Made by a program: the position numbers and the translations under genes. Under the pieces are notes generated by a model. That model made no database searches, was not told the DNA's origin, and saw nothing but the letters and a program-made list of their open reading frames with translations. From an uncultured Pseudohongiella sp. (lineage in GTDB: Bacteria; Pseudomonadota; Gammaproteobacteria; Pseudomonadales; Pseudohongiellaceae): a stretch of DNA of 64,000 bases. This document shows positions 51,008-60,213 of this stretch, one piece after another (the stretch's first letter is position 1; every line of letters starts with the position of its first letter). The DNA is taken from contig OX638341.1 of NCBI GenBank assembly GCA_951812965.1, positions 2,710,438 through 2,774,437 of the forward strand, written 5' to 3'.

Positions 51008-51699
51008 GGTCTTACAGCCTGCACAGCCGCGCGATAGCGCGTCGGATCCGCAATGCCGGCAGCCGCGAAGCCCTCGCGGCGCAGGCGGCAACTGTCGCAT
51101 TGACCGCAGGCAAGGCCCTGCCCATCAGCCTGGTAACACGACAGGGTATGGGAATAATTCACGCCGAGTTCCGTTCCGGTTCGGATGATTTCCGCCTTGC
51201 TCATGTGAATCAGTGGTGCTTCAAGACTGATCTTTCTGCCTTCGACGCCGGCTTTGGTGGCGATATCGATCAATTGCTGATAGGCCTCGACATACTCGGG
51301 GCGGCAATCGGGATAGCCGGAATAATCGAGTGCGTTGACGCCGATGAAGATGGCGTCAGCGCTCAATACTTCGGCCCAGGCGAGTGCGTGGGCGAGGAAA
51401 ATCGTGTTGCGTGCGGGTACGTAGGTTACCGGAATTCCATCGCCTGGAGATTCCGGAACTTCAATATTGCTGTCTGTCAGGGCCGAGCCGCCGAATTGAC
51501 CGAGCGGAAGCTTCAACAGTCGATGCTCCGCGACATCCTGCTCTTGGGCCTGGTGCCGGGCAGCCTCGATTTCAGCGGTGGATCTTTGACCATAGTCGAA
51601 ACTCAGCGCGTGGCAGCGATAGCCGCGCTGCCCGGCAATGGCAAGGCAGGTCGCCGAATCAAGTCCGCCGGAAAGCAGTACTACCGCGGATTTCCGCAT
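51004..51699 (-). CDS. queC: 7-cyano-7-deazaguanine synthase QueC
   Basis: QueC makes preQ0 from 7-carboxy-7-deazaguanine with ATP and ammonia. The 231-residue protein has the PP-loop SGGLDS (residues 10-15) and a C-terminal zinc-binding cysteine set ([20 protein letters not shown]). The length is typical. queE follows upstream with 18 bp between, so queE-queC form an operon after cpoB. The stop TAG is provided by a family 1 palindrome. Confidence 0.96.
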   Translation of the reverse strand: MRKSAVVLLSGGLDSATCLAIAGQRGYRCHALSFDYGQRSTAEIEAARHQAQEQDVAEHRLLKLPLGQFGGSALTDSNIEVPESPGDGIPVTYVPARNTIFLAHALAWAEVLSADAIFIGVNALDYSGYPDCRPEYVEAYQQLIDIATKAGVEGRKISLEAPLIHMSKAEIIRTGTELGVNYSHTLSCYQADGQGLACGQCDSCRLRREGFAAAGIADPTRYRAAVQAVRP

Positions 51700-51717
51700 C
51701 GAATGCTCTCCCCCGCC

Positions 51718-52359
51718 CTAGCGCCCGGGTTCCGAATTCCACAACAGCTTGTGCAACTGAATCTGCATACGCACCGGCAGGCGATCGTCGAGAATCCACT
51801 GCGCAAGTTGGGCCGGATCCATCTCTTCATGAGACGGCGAGAACAGGATATCGCCGATTTTTTCGGCAAGAGCATGCTGTCGGACCTGCTCCGCGCTCCA
51901 TTCGTAATCTTCGCGGTTGCAGATGACGAATTTGACTTGGTCGGTCGATCGCAAGTGGTTCAGATTTTCATACAGATTACGATGCGATTCGCGCGAGCCC
52001 GGCGTTTTCAGGTCCATCACAATACAGACCCTGGGGTCTACTTGCTCGACCGGCATGGCGCCGGAGGTTTCCAGCGAAACCCGGTATTCGCGGTCGCAAA
52101 GGGACTTGAGCAGATCCAGGCACTCCGGTTGAGCCAGCGGTTCTCCGCCGGTTACCGTCACATACCTGCAATCCCAGGCAGCGACCTGTTCCAGAATCTC
52201 GTTCAGTTCGATGGGTGTCCCACCGCTGAACGCGTAGGCGGTATCGCAATAGACGCATCGGAGCGGGCAGCCGGTCAGGCGCACGAAGACTGTCGGAATC
52301 CCCATGGTCCGGGTTTCGCCTTGCAGCGAGTGGAAAATTTCGGTTATTCGGAGTTTCAT
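51718..52359 (-). CDS. queE: 7-carboxy-7-deazaguanine synthase QueE (radical SAM)
   Basis: QueE rearranges carboxytetrahydropterin to 7-carboxy-7-deazaguanine. The 213-residue protein has the radical SAM cluster motif CPLRCVYCD (Cys31, Cys35, Cys38) and the VTGGEPLAQPE motif (about 77-87). Family N-terminus MKLRITEIFHSLQGE supports this start over a longer frame. It lies between cpoB and queC. QueD (33099-33452) acts one step earlier. Confidence 0.95.
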   Translation of the reverse strand: MKLRITEIFHSLQGETRTMGIPTVFVRLTGCPLRCVYCDTAYAFSGGTPIELNEILEQVAAWDCRYVTVTGGEPLAQPECLDLLKSLCDREYRVSLETSGAMPVEQVDPRVCIVMDLKTPGSRESHRNLYENLNHLRSTDQVKFVICNREDYEWSAEQVRQHALAEKIGDILFSPSHEEMDPAQLAQWILDDRLPVRMQIQLHKLLWNSEPGR

Positions 52360-52406
52360 GTCGTCAGCCTGGAATGCGCAATCCCGGAAGGGAATGCGGC
52401 CGCGAC

Positions 52407-53273
52407 TCAATCCAGGGACAACAGGCGGGTATCGGCGAGATTGGCCACGCCGGTGTTGGGATAACTGCGCTTGATGTCGTTGAACAGTTGCCGTGCCCGC
52501 GCGGTGTCCCCCAGGCCCTGATAGGCCTGACCGAGGCCATACATGGCGTCAGGTAGTTTGGGCGAGTCGCCGTATTGGTTCAAAATGATTTCGTATGCGT
52601 CCCTGGCTTCGCCGTAACGATCCAGGTAGAGGTAGGACTGAGCTTTCCAGTAGTGTGCATTGCTGACGAACCTGCCCTGGGGGTACACACTGAGGTATTG
52701 ATCGAATTCGGCGATGGAGCGTTCAAAGCTGGAATTTATCGCGGATTCGTAAGCCATCTGGTAAAGCTGTTGCTCGCTCAATATCGCGGGCGGCAAGGTC
52801 GAGGAGCGGCTGCGCGAGGGAGCGGCTACAGCAGGCTCCGGGGCGGTGGTTTCCGCACCGGCTGGATCCGGAAATTGCGACGGCGACGGCTGGGCTGCCG
52901 CGGGCAAGGTCGTGACAGGCTGAGCGGTCTGTCCAGGTGCTATGGAACCGGAATCGCTTACCGCCGGCGCGGCGCCGTTTTCCAGCGCCTGCAGGCGCCC
53001 ATCCATATTCTCGTAGCGGCTCAGGGAATCGCGCTGCAATCTGCGCAGTTCGAACCCTTGCTCTTCAACCAGTGCGCGCAGAGCCTGAAGCTCCGTGCGC
53101 ATCTGATTGTTCTGTTCGAGCAGCAAGGAAAGCGCGTCGTTATTACCCGCAGCCTGGGGTTGATTCTGGCCTGGGAACAGTGGGCGTTCCTGCGCGGCCA
53201 GCGAACTCGTCGCCAGCAGCAGGCAAACGCCGACCAGAATCCTAGAACCGCCTGTTGGCAGGCCCCTGCCCAT
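52407..53273 (-). CDS. cpoB: Cell division coordinator CpoB (YbgF)
   Basis: The 288-residue protein has a signal peptide (ILVGVCLLLATSSLAA), an N-terminal coiled coil (about 45-95) with LLLEQNNQMRTELQALRALVEEQG, and a Pro/Ala-rich linker (about 100-160). The C-terminus carries TPR repeats (about 165-285; LYQMAYESAINSSFERSIAEFDQYL, AYEIILNQYGDSPKLPDAMYGLGQAYQ). CpoB coordinates outer-membrane constriction with peptidoglycan synthesis and binds TolA. It lies just downstream of pal (8-bp gap), the conserved tol-pal-cpoB order. Confidence 0.93.
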   Translation of the reverse strand: MGRGLPTGGSRILVGVCLLLATSSLAAQERPLFPGQNQPQAAGNNDALSLLLEQNNQMRTELQALRALVEEQGFELRRLQRDSLSRYENMDGRLQALENGAAPAVSDSGSIAPGQTAQPVTTLPAAAQPSPSQFPDPAGAETTAPEPAVAAPSRSRSSTLPPAILSEQQLYQMAYESAINSSFERSIAEFDQYLSVYPQGRFVSNAHYWKAQSYLYLDRYGEARDAYEIILNQYGDSPKLPDAMYGLGQAYQGLGDTARARQLFNDIKRSYPNTGVANLADTRLLSLD

Positions 53274-53281
53274 GGCGTTGC

Positions 53282-53812
53282 TTATCGGCCGACGATTTCG
53301 ACGCGGCGATTCATGGAGTACGCCTGCTCGCCTTGACCGGAGTCGGCAGGCCGCTCTTCACCGTAACTGACGACTTCGATCTGCGCCCTTGATGCGCCAT
53401 TCACGATGAGGTAGTTGAGAATGCCGTTCGCACGCCGCTCGCCAAGCGCCAGGTTGTATTCCCGTGTGCCCCGCTCGTCGGCGTGGCCTTCGAGCCGGAT
53501 GCCCCGGTCGGGATTGGCGGCCAGATCCCGGGCGTGATACGTCAGAGTATCCCGATCTTCAGCCTTGAATTCGGCCACGTCGAAGTCGAAATAGAAAATG
53601 GTGGTGCGCAATGCTTCCTGAGCCGCGATTTCTTCGGCGGTCAGTTGCGGAGTCTCGTCGGTCCCGCTGGTTTGCGCGGAACTGCCGGTGTCGCTTTCTC
53701 CACCTGTGCTCTGCTGGTCGTCCACTTCTTCGGTGGAACTGCAGGCCGCGAACAATGTCAGCGAAAATACAAGCAATGCCGCCTTGAAGATTGAATAGCT
53801 CTGGGTTCCCAC
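53282..53812 (-). CDS. pal: Peptidoglycan-associated lipoprotein Pal
   Basis: The 176-residue protein has a lipoprotein signal (AALLVFSLTLFAAC, lipobox FAAC), an acidic Ser/Thr-rich linker and an OmpA-like peptidoglycan-binding domain (FDFDVAEFKAEDRDTL, RLEGHADERGTREYNLALGERRA). The GTG start at 53812 is chosen because GGAGG lies 9 bases upstream. An ATG 27 bases earlier would place that site inside the gene. Pal links the outer membrane to the wall and binds TolB, encoded upstream. Confidence 0.95.
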   Translation of the reverse strand: MGTQSYSIFKAALLVFSLTLFAACSSTEEVDDQQSTGGESDTGSSAQTSGTDETPQLTAEEIAAQEALRTTIFYFDFDVAEFKAEDRDTLTYHARDLAANPDRGIRLEGHADERGTREYNLALGERRANGILNYLIVNGASRAQIEVVSYGEERPADSGQGEQAYSMNRRVEIVGR

Positions 53813-53916
53813 TCTTTTCGTCCTCCAACAATATGTCATCTAAGGTTGATCGCCGCCCTGCAAATGAATCGAATCAGCCAGCCCCTATATCCTTTTCGAC
53901 CGCAAGGAGACAACAT

Positions 53917-55230
53917 TTAATTCAGGAACGGAGACCACGCAGGTTCTCGCACGTCACCCTCAGCGGATGGTAAACGGAACTTCACTAAACCGTCAATGGA
54001 AACAGCATCCAGAACGCCTCTTCCCTGGTACTTTGTCGCATACATGATCATGCTGCCGTTCGGGGCCAAGCTCGGTGATTCGTCGAGCGATGTATTGGTC
54101 AATGTGATCACACGCAAGGTCTCGATATTGATGATCGCGATCTGGTAAGTCGGGCTTTGCCGCGTCTCGCGGCGAACGTGCACCAGATTGTTGCCGTCGG
54201 GGAGAAATCTGGCCTTGGCGCACTGAAAGCAATCGTAGGTGAGGCGCTCCACATCGAAGGAACTCGCGCCCACTTCGATCTGGTAGATCTGCGGCTGGCC
54301 GGTGCGGTCCGACATGAACACTATCGAGCGCCCGTCCGGCGTCCAGCTCGGTTCGGTGTCGATGGCCGGATGATCGGTGACCCGGATCAATTCGTTGCTG
54401 CGCAGATCCTGCACGAAGATATCGGGGCTGCCGTCCTTGGAAAGCACCATGGCAAGCATGTTTCCGTCGGGAGAATAAACCGGCGAACTGTTGATACCGG
54501 GATAATTGGTGATCTGGCGGCGCTGGCCGGTGGCGATATTCTGGGTGTAGATTCGCGGCAGGTCGGTCTCGAAGGAGACATAGGCGACTTCCCGCGCATC
54601 CGGAGACCAGTTCGGCGACATGATGGGCTCCTGGGAGCGCAACAGCACCTGGGGCCGGCTGCCGTCATAGTCAGCTTTTTCGAGCCTGAAACTGGCGCTG
54701 CCGCTGGGCGCCTGTTCGGCGACCACATACAGGATCTGGGTGGTGAATGCGCCGCGGATGCCAGTCACCTGCTCGTAGATGATATTGCTGATTTCATGTC
54801 CGATGTCGCGCAACTGCGAAACGTTTCCGCTTAGGATTTCACCGGCCAGCAGCAACTCGCGATTGACATCGAAAAACTCGTACTGAACCTGCACCAATTG
54901 GTTGCCCGGCGTGCCGGTTACCTTGCCCACGAGCAGATAGTCCTGGGCCATGACTTGCCAGTCGCGGAAAAAGACCTCGCTTTGCTCGCTAGGCATGCTG
55001 AGCAGGTTTTCCCGCTCCAGCGCACGGAATTCGCCTACCTGTTCGAGATCGTTCGCGACGACCCGGGCTACGTCTTCGGCGCCGAATCCGATGCCGGCGG
55101 TCTGGAAGGGCACCACGGCGATGGGTATGGGGTTATCGACGCCCTGAGTGATCTGGATGCTGAGTTGTGCATGGACATGAGCGTTCGTGGCCAGAATGAT
55201 TATCGCGATCAGTAAACGGTACGGTTTCAA
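53917..55230 (-). CDS. tolB: Tol-Pal system protein TolB
   Basis: The 437-residue periplasmic protein has a signal peptide (LLIAIIILATNAHVHA), an N-terminal domain (about 22-160) and a six-bladed propeller (about 170-430) with repeated SPDG/SPDA/TPDGRS blade motifs (for example SPNWSPDAREVAYVS, SSPVYSPDGNMLAMV, TEPSWTPDGRSIVFMS). It binds Pal and signals through TolA. It starts 4 bp inside tolA's 3' end and is followed by pal after 104 bp, a slightly longer gap than between other genes in the block. Confidence 0.96.
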   Translation of the reverse strand: MKPYRLLIAIIILATNAHVHAQLSIQITQGVDNPIPIAVVPFQTAGIGFGAEDVARVVANDLEQVGEFRALERENLLSMPSEQSEVFFRDWQVMAQDYLLVGKVTGTPGNQLVQVQYEFFDVNRELLLAGEILSGNVSQLRDIGHEISNIIYEQVTGIRGAFTTQILYVVAEQAPSGSASFRLEKADYDGSRPQVLLRSQEPIMSPNWSPDAREVAYVSFETDLPRIYTQNIATGQRRQITNYPGINSSPVYSPDGNMLAMVLSKDGSPDIFVQDLRSNELIRVTDHPAIDTEPSWTPDGRSIVFMSDRTGQPQIYQIEVGASSFDVERLTYDCFQCAKARFLPDGNNLVHVRRETRQSPTYQIAIINIETLRVITLTNTSLDESPSLAPNGSMIMYATKYQGRGVLDAVSIDGLVKFRLPSAEGDVREPAWSPFLN

Positions 55231-56048
55231 TTGAGCAAATCCTCAGGTTCGAATATCAGGGACAAAGATCGGAAATTCGCGTTAAAGATATTGATCGGCA
55301 TTTCCTGTAATTCACTGAAAGGCTGGGCGCGAAAGACTGCCGTTTCGGCTGAGCGGTCGAAAGCCGGATCGCCGCTGGATTGAACGATAACGACATCCGT
55401 CACTTCCCCGGTCGGCAACATGCTGACCCGTAAAACGGCGCGCATGCCATTACGCGCGCTCGGCGGCCGCGACCAGTTTTCTTGCACGATCTGCTGGATC
55501 AGCGCGACGCCGCTTTGCACGACTTCAAACTCGGTCCTGGCCGCCGCGGCAGCGGCCTCTTCCGCCAGCCGGGCGCGTTCCGCCTCTTCCTGCAGGCGCC
55601 GGCGATCCTGTTCGGCCAGTTCCTGCTGCTGCCGCTGCTGCTCTTCCAGGCGCTCCCGCTCGGCCTGGTCGCGCAATTCCTGTTGACGCTGCTGTTCCAG
55701 CAGTTGGCGGCGCTGGCGTTCCTCCTCGGCCGCTCGTTGCCTTTCTTCTTCTTGCTGTTGCCGCTCCTCTTCCTGCTGGCGCTCAAGATCCTGCTGCCGG
55801 CGCTGTTCCTCTTCCTGCTGCCGCTGAATCTGCTGGCGCTCGAGCCGCCTACGTTCGCGCAATTGCGGATTTTCGTCGATAAACAAGGACTTGATTACGG
55901 TCGGTTGCACGAGTTCGAATTCGCTCGAATCGCTGGCTGTGTTCCAGTACAGGATGAATCCGAGCACGAAGACGTGCAGCAACACCGCGGCCACCGCGGA
56001 AAACGGGTAGCCGTTGAAGCCGATGAGATAGCGGAAGCCGGAAATCAA
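55227..56048 (-). CDS. tolA: Tol-Pal system inner-membrane protein TolA
   Basis: The 273-residue protein has an N-terminal transmembrane segment (FSAVAAVLLHVFVLGFILYW). A charged helical domain of Gln/Arg/Glu runs (about 60-175; long repeats of QQ, EEERQ and EEER) form the TolA domain II coil. A C-terminal TonB-like domain follows (about 180-270; AVLRVSMLPTGEVTDVVIVQSSGDPAFDRSAETAVFRA). TolA connects TolQR energy to TolB-Pal. The coil is shorter than in E. coli, so the protein spans less periplasm. Confidence 0.95.
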   Translation of the reverse strand: MISGFRYLIGFNGYPFSAVAAVLLHVFVLGFILYWNTASDSSEFELVQPTVIKSLFIDENPQLRERRRLERQQIQRQQEEEQRRQQDLERQQEEERQQQEEERQRAAEEERQRRQLLEQQRQQELRDQAERERLEEQQRQQQELAEQDRRRLQEEAERARLAEEAAAAAARTEFEVVQSGVALIQQIVQENWSRPPSARNGMRAVLRVSMLPTGEVTDVVIVQSSGDPAFDRSAETAVFRAQPFSELQEMPINIFNANFRSLSLIFEPEDLLN

Positions 56049-56058
56049 GGCTGTTGCC

Positions 56059-56502
56059 TCATAGCAATTCAGTCAGCGGCTGTGTGATGAAATTGGGATT
56101 TTCCACACCCGCGTTCTGCAAGGCGGTAATCAGGTTGATCATCGCGCCCCAGGTCGCGTTTGTATCGCCCTCGATCAACACCTGCACTGTTGGATTCGCA
56201 TTCAGTATCCGACCGACCTGCTGAGCCACTGTCGCAAGGTCCAGTGACTGCCGGTCTTCGCCGGTGGCGCCCAGGCTGAGGAAATACTCACCCGCGGAAG
56301 TAATGGTGACAACCAGCGTTTCCAGATTTTCGTCCAGGTCCAGCGGTTCGTTGTTCGCCTCCGGCAGCTCAACCTCGATTCCCTGATTGAGCAGCGGCGC
56401 GGTAATCATGAACACGATCAGCAGCACGAGCATCACGTCGATATACGGTACCACGTTGATCTCACTCATGGGACGGCGTTTTTTACGTGTCAGGATTTCC
56501 AT
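56059..56502 (-). CDS. tolR: Tol-Pal system proton-channel subunit TolR
   Basis: The 147-residue protein has the conserved NVVPYIDVMLVLLIVFMITAP membrane segment (about 16-37) carrying the essential Asp22, followed by a periplasmic domain (about 40-147) with the NPTVQVLIEGDTNATWG motif. It belongs to the ExbD/TolR family, forms a proton-driven motor with TolQ and is encoded 13 bp downstream of tolQ. Confidence 0.96.
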   Translation of the reverse strand: MEILTRKKRRPMSEINVVPYIDVMLVLLIVFMITAPLLNQGIEVELPEANNEPLDLDENLETLVVTITSAGEYFLSLGATGEDRQSLDLATVAQQVGRILNANPTVQVLIEGDTNATWGAMINLITALQNAGVENPNFITQPLTELL

Positions 56503-56515
56503 GCCGGCGCCTGCA

Positions 56516-57205
56516 TCAACCCGAAGAATGAATCTGCCGGTGCAGAATGCTGGAAAACTCGTCGGTGAAGGTGACGTAGCTGCCGGTTACCGATTCCACT
56601 TTCGACGAATAGCGGTTGTACGCCACCACCGCCGGAATCGCCGCGAACAGGCCGATGGCGGTTACGATCAGCGCCTCGGCAATGCCCGGCGCCACTACCT
56701 GTAGGGTGGCCTGGGTTTGGCTGGCCAGCCCGATGAAGGCGTTCATGATTCCGATCACGGTTCCGAACAGGCCGATATATGGCGATACCGAGCCCACCGT
56801 CGCCAGAAAGGCGAGGTGCCGTTCGAGTTTTTCCTCCTCACGTGAGTATGCGACCCGCATGGCGCGCTGGGCGCCTTCCATGATCGCTTCGCGGTCGACA
56901 TTGCCTTGCTGCCGCAAGCGCATGAACTCCTTGAAGCCGACCCGGAAGATGTTTTCCATGCCGACCATGGGCACGCCTTCCTCCTGCATCTGGCTGCCTT
57001 CCTTGTACAACAGGCCCAGATCGATGCCAGACCAGAAGCGTTCCTCAAAATTGCGCACGCCTTTATCGGCGGTCGACAGCACCAGGTAACGCTGCACGAT
57101 GATGCCCCAGGAAGCGATCGAGAGCGCGATCAGAATAAAGATAACGATTTGTACTTCGAAGCTGGCGCCGAAGATCAGTTGCAAAGGCCCTAGCTGTTCA
57201 TTCAC
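56516..57205 (-). CDS. tolQ: Tol-Pal system proton-channel subunit TolQ
   Basis: The 229-residue protein is an ExbB/MotA-type channel subunit with an N-terminal membrane segment (about 17-38), two further ones (about 133-155 and 168-190) and the cytoplasmic loop between the first and second. The signature TVGSVSPYIGLFGTVIGIMNAFIGLA is present. In many gammaproteobacteria ybgC lies just upstream, between ruvB and tolQ. Here ruvB ends 39 bp before tolQ and ybgC is absent. Confidence 0.96.
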   Translation of the reverse strand: MNEQLGPLQLIFGASFEVQIVIFILIALSIASWGIIVQRYLVLSTADKGVRNFEERFWSGIDLGLLYKEGSQMQEEGVPMVGMENIFRVGFKEFMRLRQQGNVDREAIMEGAQRAMRVAYSREEEKLERHLAFLATVGSVSPYIGLFGTVIGIMNAFIGLASQTQATLQVVAPGIAEALIVTAIGLFAAIPAVVAYNRYSSKVESVTGSYVTFTDEFSSILHRQIHSSG

Positions 57206-57244
57206 TCCGTATTCTCCAATGCAAGTATTGCGGTGAAAACCGCT

Positions 57245-58270
57245 TCATTCCGGATCCAGGAGATCGTTCGAACCGGCTTTTGCCGGCAGTCCGAAATATC
57301 GATAGGCATGCTGCGTCGCTACCCGCCCGCGAGGCGTGCGCATGATGAAGCCCTGCTGGATCAGGAAGGGCTCCAGAATGTCCTCAATGGTATCACGCTC
57401 CTCCCCGATGGCCGCCGCCAGATTGTCGACGCCTACCGGGCCGCCAGAGAATTTTTCGATCATTGTGCGCAGCAGCCGCCGGTCCATGTGATCGCAGCCA
57501 TTGCCGTCGATATGCAACATGTCGAGCGCTCTGCCCGCCGACCCGCGAGTGATCCTGCCGTCCTCTTTCATCTCGGAAAAATCACGGACCCGCCGCAGCA
57601 ACCGATTGGCCACGCGCGGCGTGCCGCGCGAACGGCGGGCGATCTCCCCGGCGCCTTCCTTGCTGGTTTCAGTTCCGAGGATACCCGCAGAGCGCGTCAC
57701 GATCCGCGCCAATTCGTCGACGCTGTAGAACTCGAGCCGCTGCACGATGCCGAAACGGTCGCGCAAGGGCGAGGTGAGTAACCCGGCGCGGGTGGTCGCT
57801 CCGACCAGGGTGAACGGCGGCAGGTCCAGCTTGATCGAGCGCGCCGCGGGCCCTTCCCCGATCATGATGTCGAGCTGATTGTCTTCCATCGCCGGGTAGA
57901 GGATTTCCTCGATCGCGGGCCGCAGGCGGTGAATCTCGTCGATGAAGAGCACGTCGCCTTCACCCAGGTTGGTCAGGGTCGCGGCCAGATCGCCGGACTT
58001 TTCCAGCACCGGGCCGGCCGTGCTGCGGATGGAGACACCCATCTCATGGGCAATGATGCGCGCCAGCGTGGTCTTGCCGAGTCCAGGTGGACCGAAGATC
58101 AGGGTATGGTCCAGGGACTCGGCGCGGTTGCGCGCGGCGCCGATGAAAATCTCCATTTGTTCTCTGACCTGCTGCTGGCCGATGTATTCCCGCAAGCGCA
58201 GCGGCCGCAGCGATTCCTGGTTATCCTCGGGTCCGGTCACTTCCGGGGCGATGATGCGCTGTTCGTTCAT
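57245..58270 (-). CDS. ruvB: Holliday junction branch-migration ATPase RuvB
   Basis: RuvB forms hexameric rings that drive branch migration of Holliday junctions. The 341-residue protein has Walker [12 protein letters not shown] (60-70), Walker [11 protein letters not shown] (about 109-118), the sensor [10 protein letters not shown] and an arginine-finger [10 protein letters not shown] segment. A C-terminal winged helix follows. The length and order (ruvC-ruvA-ruvB) are canonical, and the start overlaps the ruvA stop by 4 bp. Confidence 0.97.
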   Translation of the reverse strand: MNEQRIIAPEVTGPEDNQESLRPLRLREYIGQQQVREQMEIFIGAARNRAESLDHTLIFGPPGLGKTTLARIIAHEMGVSIRSTAGPVLEKSGDLAATLTNLGEGDVLFIDEIHRLRPAIEEILYPAMEDNQLDIMIGEGPAARSIKLDLPPFTLVGATTRAGLLTSPLRDRFGIVQRLEFYSVDELARIVTRSAGILGTETSKEGAGEIARRSRGTPRVANRLLRRVRDFSEMKEDGRITRGSAGRALDMLHIDGNGCDHMDRRLLRTMIEKFSGGPVGVDNLAAAIGEERDTIEDILEPFLIQQGFIMRTPRGRVATQHAYRYFGLPAKAGSNDLLDPE

Positions 58271-58884
58271 GGACCGCCTCCGGCGCCCGTGGCCATGCCT
58301 TTCAGCGCCAGCCGGATCAGATCCTCGGTCTCGGCCTGGCCGGGATGTTCCCGCCGGATGCGGGCGATCATGCGCGCCGCCTGCTGTTGCTTGTAGCCGA
58401 GGCTGACCAGTGCGTCTTCCGCTTCCCTGCCGCCGGCCGCGGCCAGCCGCCCGGCCTCGGCAGGCAACTGGACCACGCCGCCGTCATCGAGCCGGTCACG
58501 CAGTTCCACCACCATCCGTTCCGCTGTTTTTCTGCCGATTCCCGGCACGCCGCTCAACCGGGAAACGTCTCCGCCCTGTACGGCCGCGGCGAGTTCGCCG
58601 GCGCTCATGCCGGAAAGCAGGGCCAGGGCAATGCGCGGTCCAACGCCATTAACCTTGATGAGATGCCGGAATGCCTGCTTGTCCCTCGCATCGGGAAAAC
58701 CGAACAACTCCTGGGCGTCTTCGCGCACCGCAAGATGTGTGTGTAACTCCAGTTCGTCGCCGATATCGGGCAAATCGTCGAACGCGCTCAGCGGAATCCG
58801 GATTTCGTAACCGACGCCGCCGGCCAGGATCAGTACTTGCGCCGGATTCTTTTCCGCCAGTTCGCCGCGGATGCGCCCGATCAC
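58267..58884 (-). CDS. ruvA: Holliday junction DNA-binding protein RuvA
   Basis: RuvA binds four-way junctions and recruits RuvB. The 205-residue protein starts at a GTG ([12 protein letters not shown]). A longer frame exists, but the family starts here, GGAG lies 9 bases upstream, and the GTG overlaps the ruvC stop (GTGA). It has an N-terminal OB fold, helix-hairpin-helix motifs ([31 protein letters not shown]) and a C-terminal UBA-like domain ([18 protein letters not shown]). Confidence 0.96.
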   Translation of the reverse strand: MIGRIRGELAEKNPAQVLILAGGVGYEIRIPLSAFDDLPDIGDELELHTHLAVREDAQELFGFPDARDKQAFRHLIKVNGVGPRIALALLSGMSAGELAAAVQGGDVSRLSGVPGIGRKTAERMVVELRDRLDDGGVVQLPAEAGRLAAAGGREAEDALVSLGYKQQQAARMIARIRREHPGQAETEDLIRLALKGMATGAGGGP

Positions 58885-59402
58885 AACCGGAATCTCCTGC
58901 GGCTGTAGGAACCCGCCGCTGCGATTCGCACCAGGCTGTGACTCGTATGCGCGTGACAAATGGCTACGGCGAGCGCGTCGGCTGCGTCTTCGGGAACGGC
59001 GTCATCGACTCCGAGCAGCACCCTGATCATGTGTTGTACCTGTTCCTTGCCGGCGGCGCCGTTGCCGACCACAGCCTGCTTGACCTTGCGCGCGGAATAT
59101 TCGGATACAGCCACGCCCCGGGACAGGCAGGCAACGATGGCGCTGCCCCGGGCCTGGCCCAGTTTCAGCGCCGATGCCGCGTTCCGGCCCATGAACACGT
59201 CTTCGACCGCCGCTTCGGAGGGTGCGAATTTTTCCACCGCACGACCGATACCCTCATAGATTTCACGCAGGCGTTCAGGCTGCTCCGGTTGTGTCATCCG
59301 GATGCAGCCATGGTCTACATGCTCCAGCCGGTCCCCTCGGGAGTTGACCAGCCCGTAGCCGGTCACCCGGGAGCCCGGATCGATGCCGATTATGATACTC
59401 AC
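58881..59402 (-). CDS. ruvC: Crossover junction endonuclease RuvC
   Basis: RuvC resolves Holliday junctions by paired cuts. The 173-residue protein has the metal-binding acids Asp8 (IGIDPGS), Glu67 (AAVEDVFMG) and two Asp near residues 139 and 142 (VPEDAADALAVA), giving a complete active site. The length is typical. It lies between yebC and ruvA in the conserved run. Confidence 0.97.
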   Translation of the reverse strand: MSIIIGIDPGSRVTGYGLVNSRGDRLEHVDHGCIRMTQPEQPERLREIYEGIGRAVEKFAPSEAAVEDVFMGRNAASALKLGQARGSAIVACLSRGVAVSEYSARKVKQAVVGNGAAGKEQVQHMIRVLLGVDDAVPEDAADALAVAICHAHTSHSLVRIAAAGSYSRRRFRL

Positions 59403-59445
59403 GCTTTCAGATTATCGGCTGAAACGCCGGGAAAAAAAGGGTGCG

Positions 59446-60189
59446 TTACAGTCGTTCCGCCACATCAGGAGGCACGTTTGCGTTGGACCAGACGTTCTGC
59501 ACATCGTCCAGGTCTTCCAGGTGCTCCAGAAGTTTGAGCAGCCGGGTGGCGCCTTCAAGGTCGAGCTCGACTTCGGTGGAAGGCAACATGGTCATGTCGG
59601 CATTCCGGAACTCCAGCCCGGCGCTCGTGAATCCGTCCTGCACGGCGCCGAAGGACTCCAGGCTCGTATGCACTTCGATACCGCCGTCATCGTTGACGAT
59701 CACATCGTCGGCGCCGGCTTCGAGCGCCAGTTCCATAATGCGGTCTTCGTCCTCGCCGGCGTCGAAGGAGATTACCCCGGTGCGGCTGAAGAGGTAGGCC
59801 ACCGAGCCATTGGTGCCAAGCGAACCGCCGAATTTGCTGAAACCGTGACGTACCGCCGCCGCCGTCCGATTGCGGTTATCCGTCAGACAGTCCAGGTAGA
59901 CCGCGACGCCGCCGGGCCCGTAGCCTTCATAAGTCAGTTCTTCGACATCCTCGCCCGCGCCCGGATTGGCGCCGCGGTCGATCGCACGGTCTATGGTGTC
60001 TCGTGGCATATTGGCGCCCAGCGCCTTGTCCACGGCAGCCCGCAGCCGCGGATTATCCGCCGGATTGCCGCCTCCGAGCCGGGCGGCAACGGTCAATTCA
60101 CGGATGATCTTGGTGAAAACCTTGCCGCGCTTGGCGTCCTGCCCCGCCTTGCGATGCTTGATATTGGCCCACTTGCTATGTCCCGCCAT
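59446..60189 (-). CDS. yebC: YebC/PmpR-family regulator (TACO1-like)
   Basis: The 247-residue protein begins [27 protein letters not shown], the diagnostic YebC/TACO1 N-terminus, and keeps all three domains ([45 protein letters not shown]). The family was annotated as transcriptional regulators; later work links it to translation of proline-rich stretches. The position before ruvC and after aspS matches Pseudomonas-type order. The protein is cytoplasmic. Confidence 0.95.
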   Translation of the reverse strand: MAGHSKWANIKHRKAGQDAKRGKVFTKIIRELTVAARLGGGNPADNPRLRAAVDKALGANMPRDTIDRAIDRGANPGAGEDVEELTYEGYGPGGVAVYLDCLTDNRNRTAAAVRHGFSKFGGSLGTNGSVAYLFSRTGVISFDAGEDEDRIMELALEAGADDVIVNDDGGIEVHTSLESFGAVQDGFTSAGLEFRNADMTMLPSTEVELDLEGATRLLKLLEHLEDLDDVQNVWSNANVPPDVAERL

Positions 60190-60213
60190 GACCCGGTCCG
60201 CTGCCGCTCTCGC

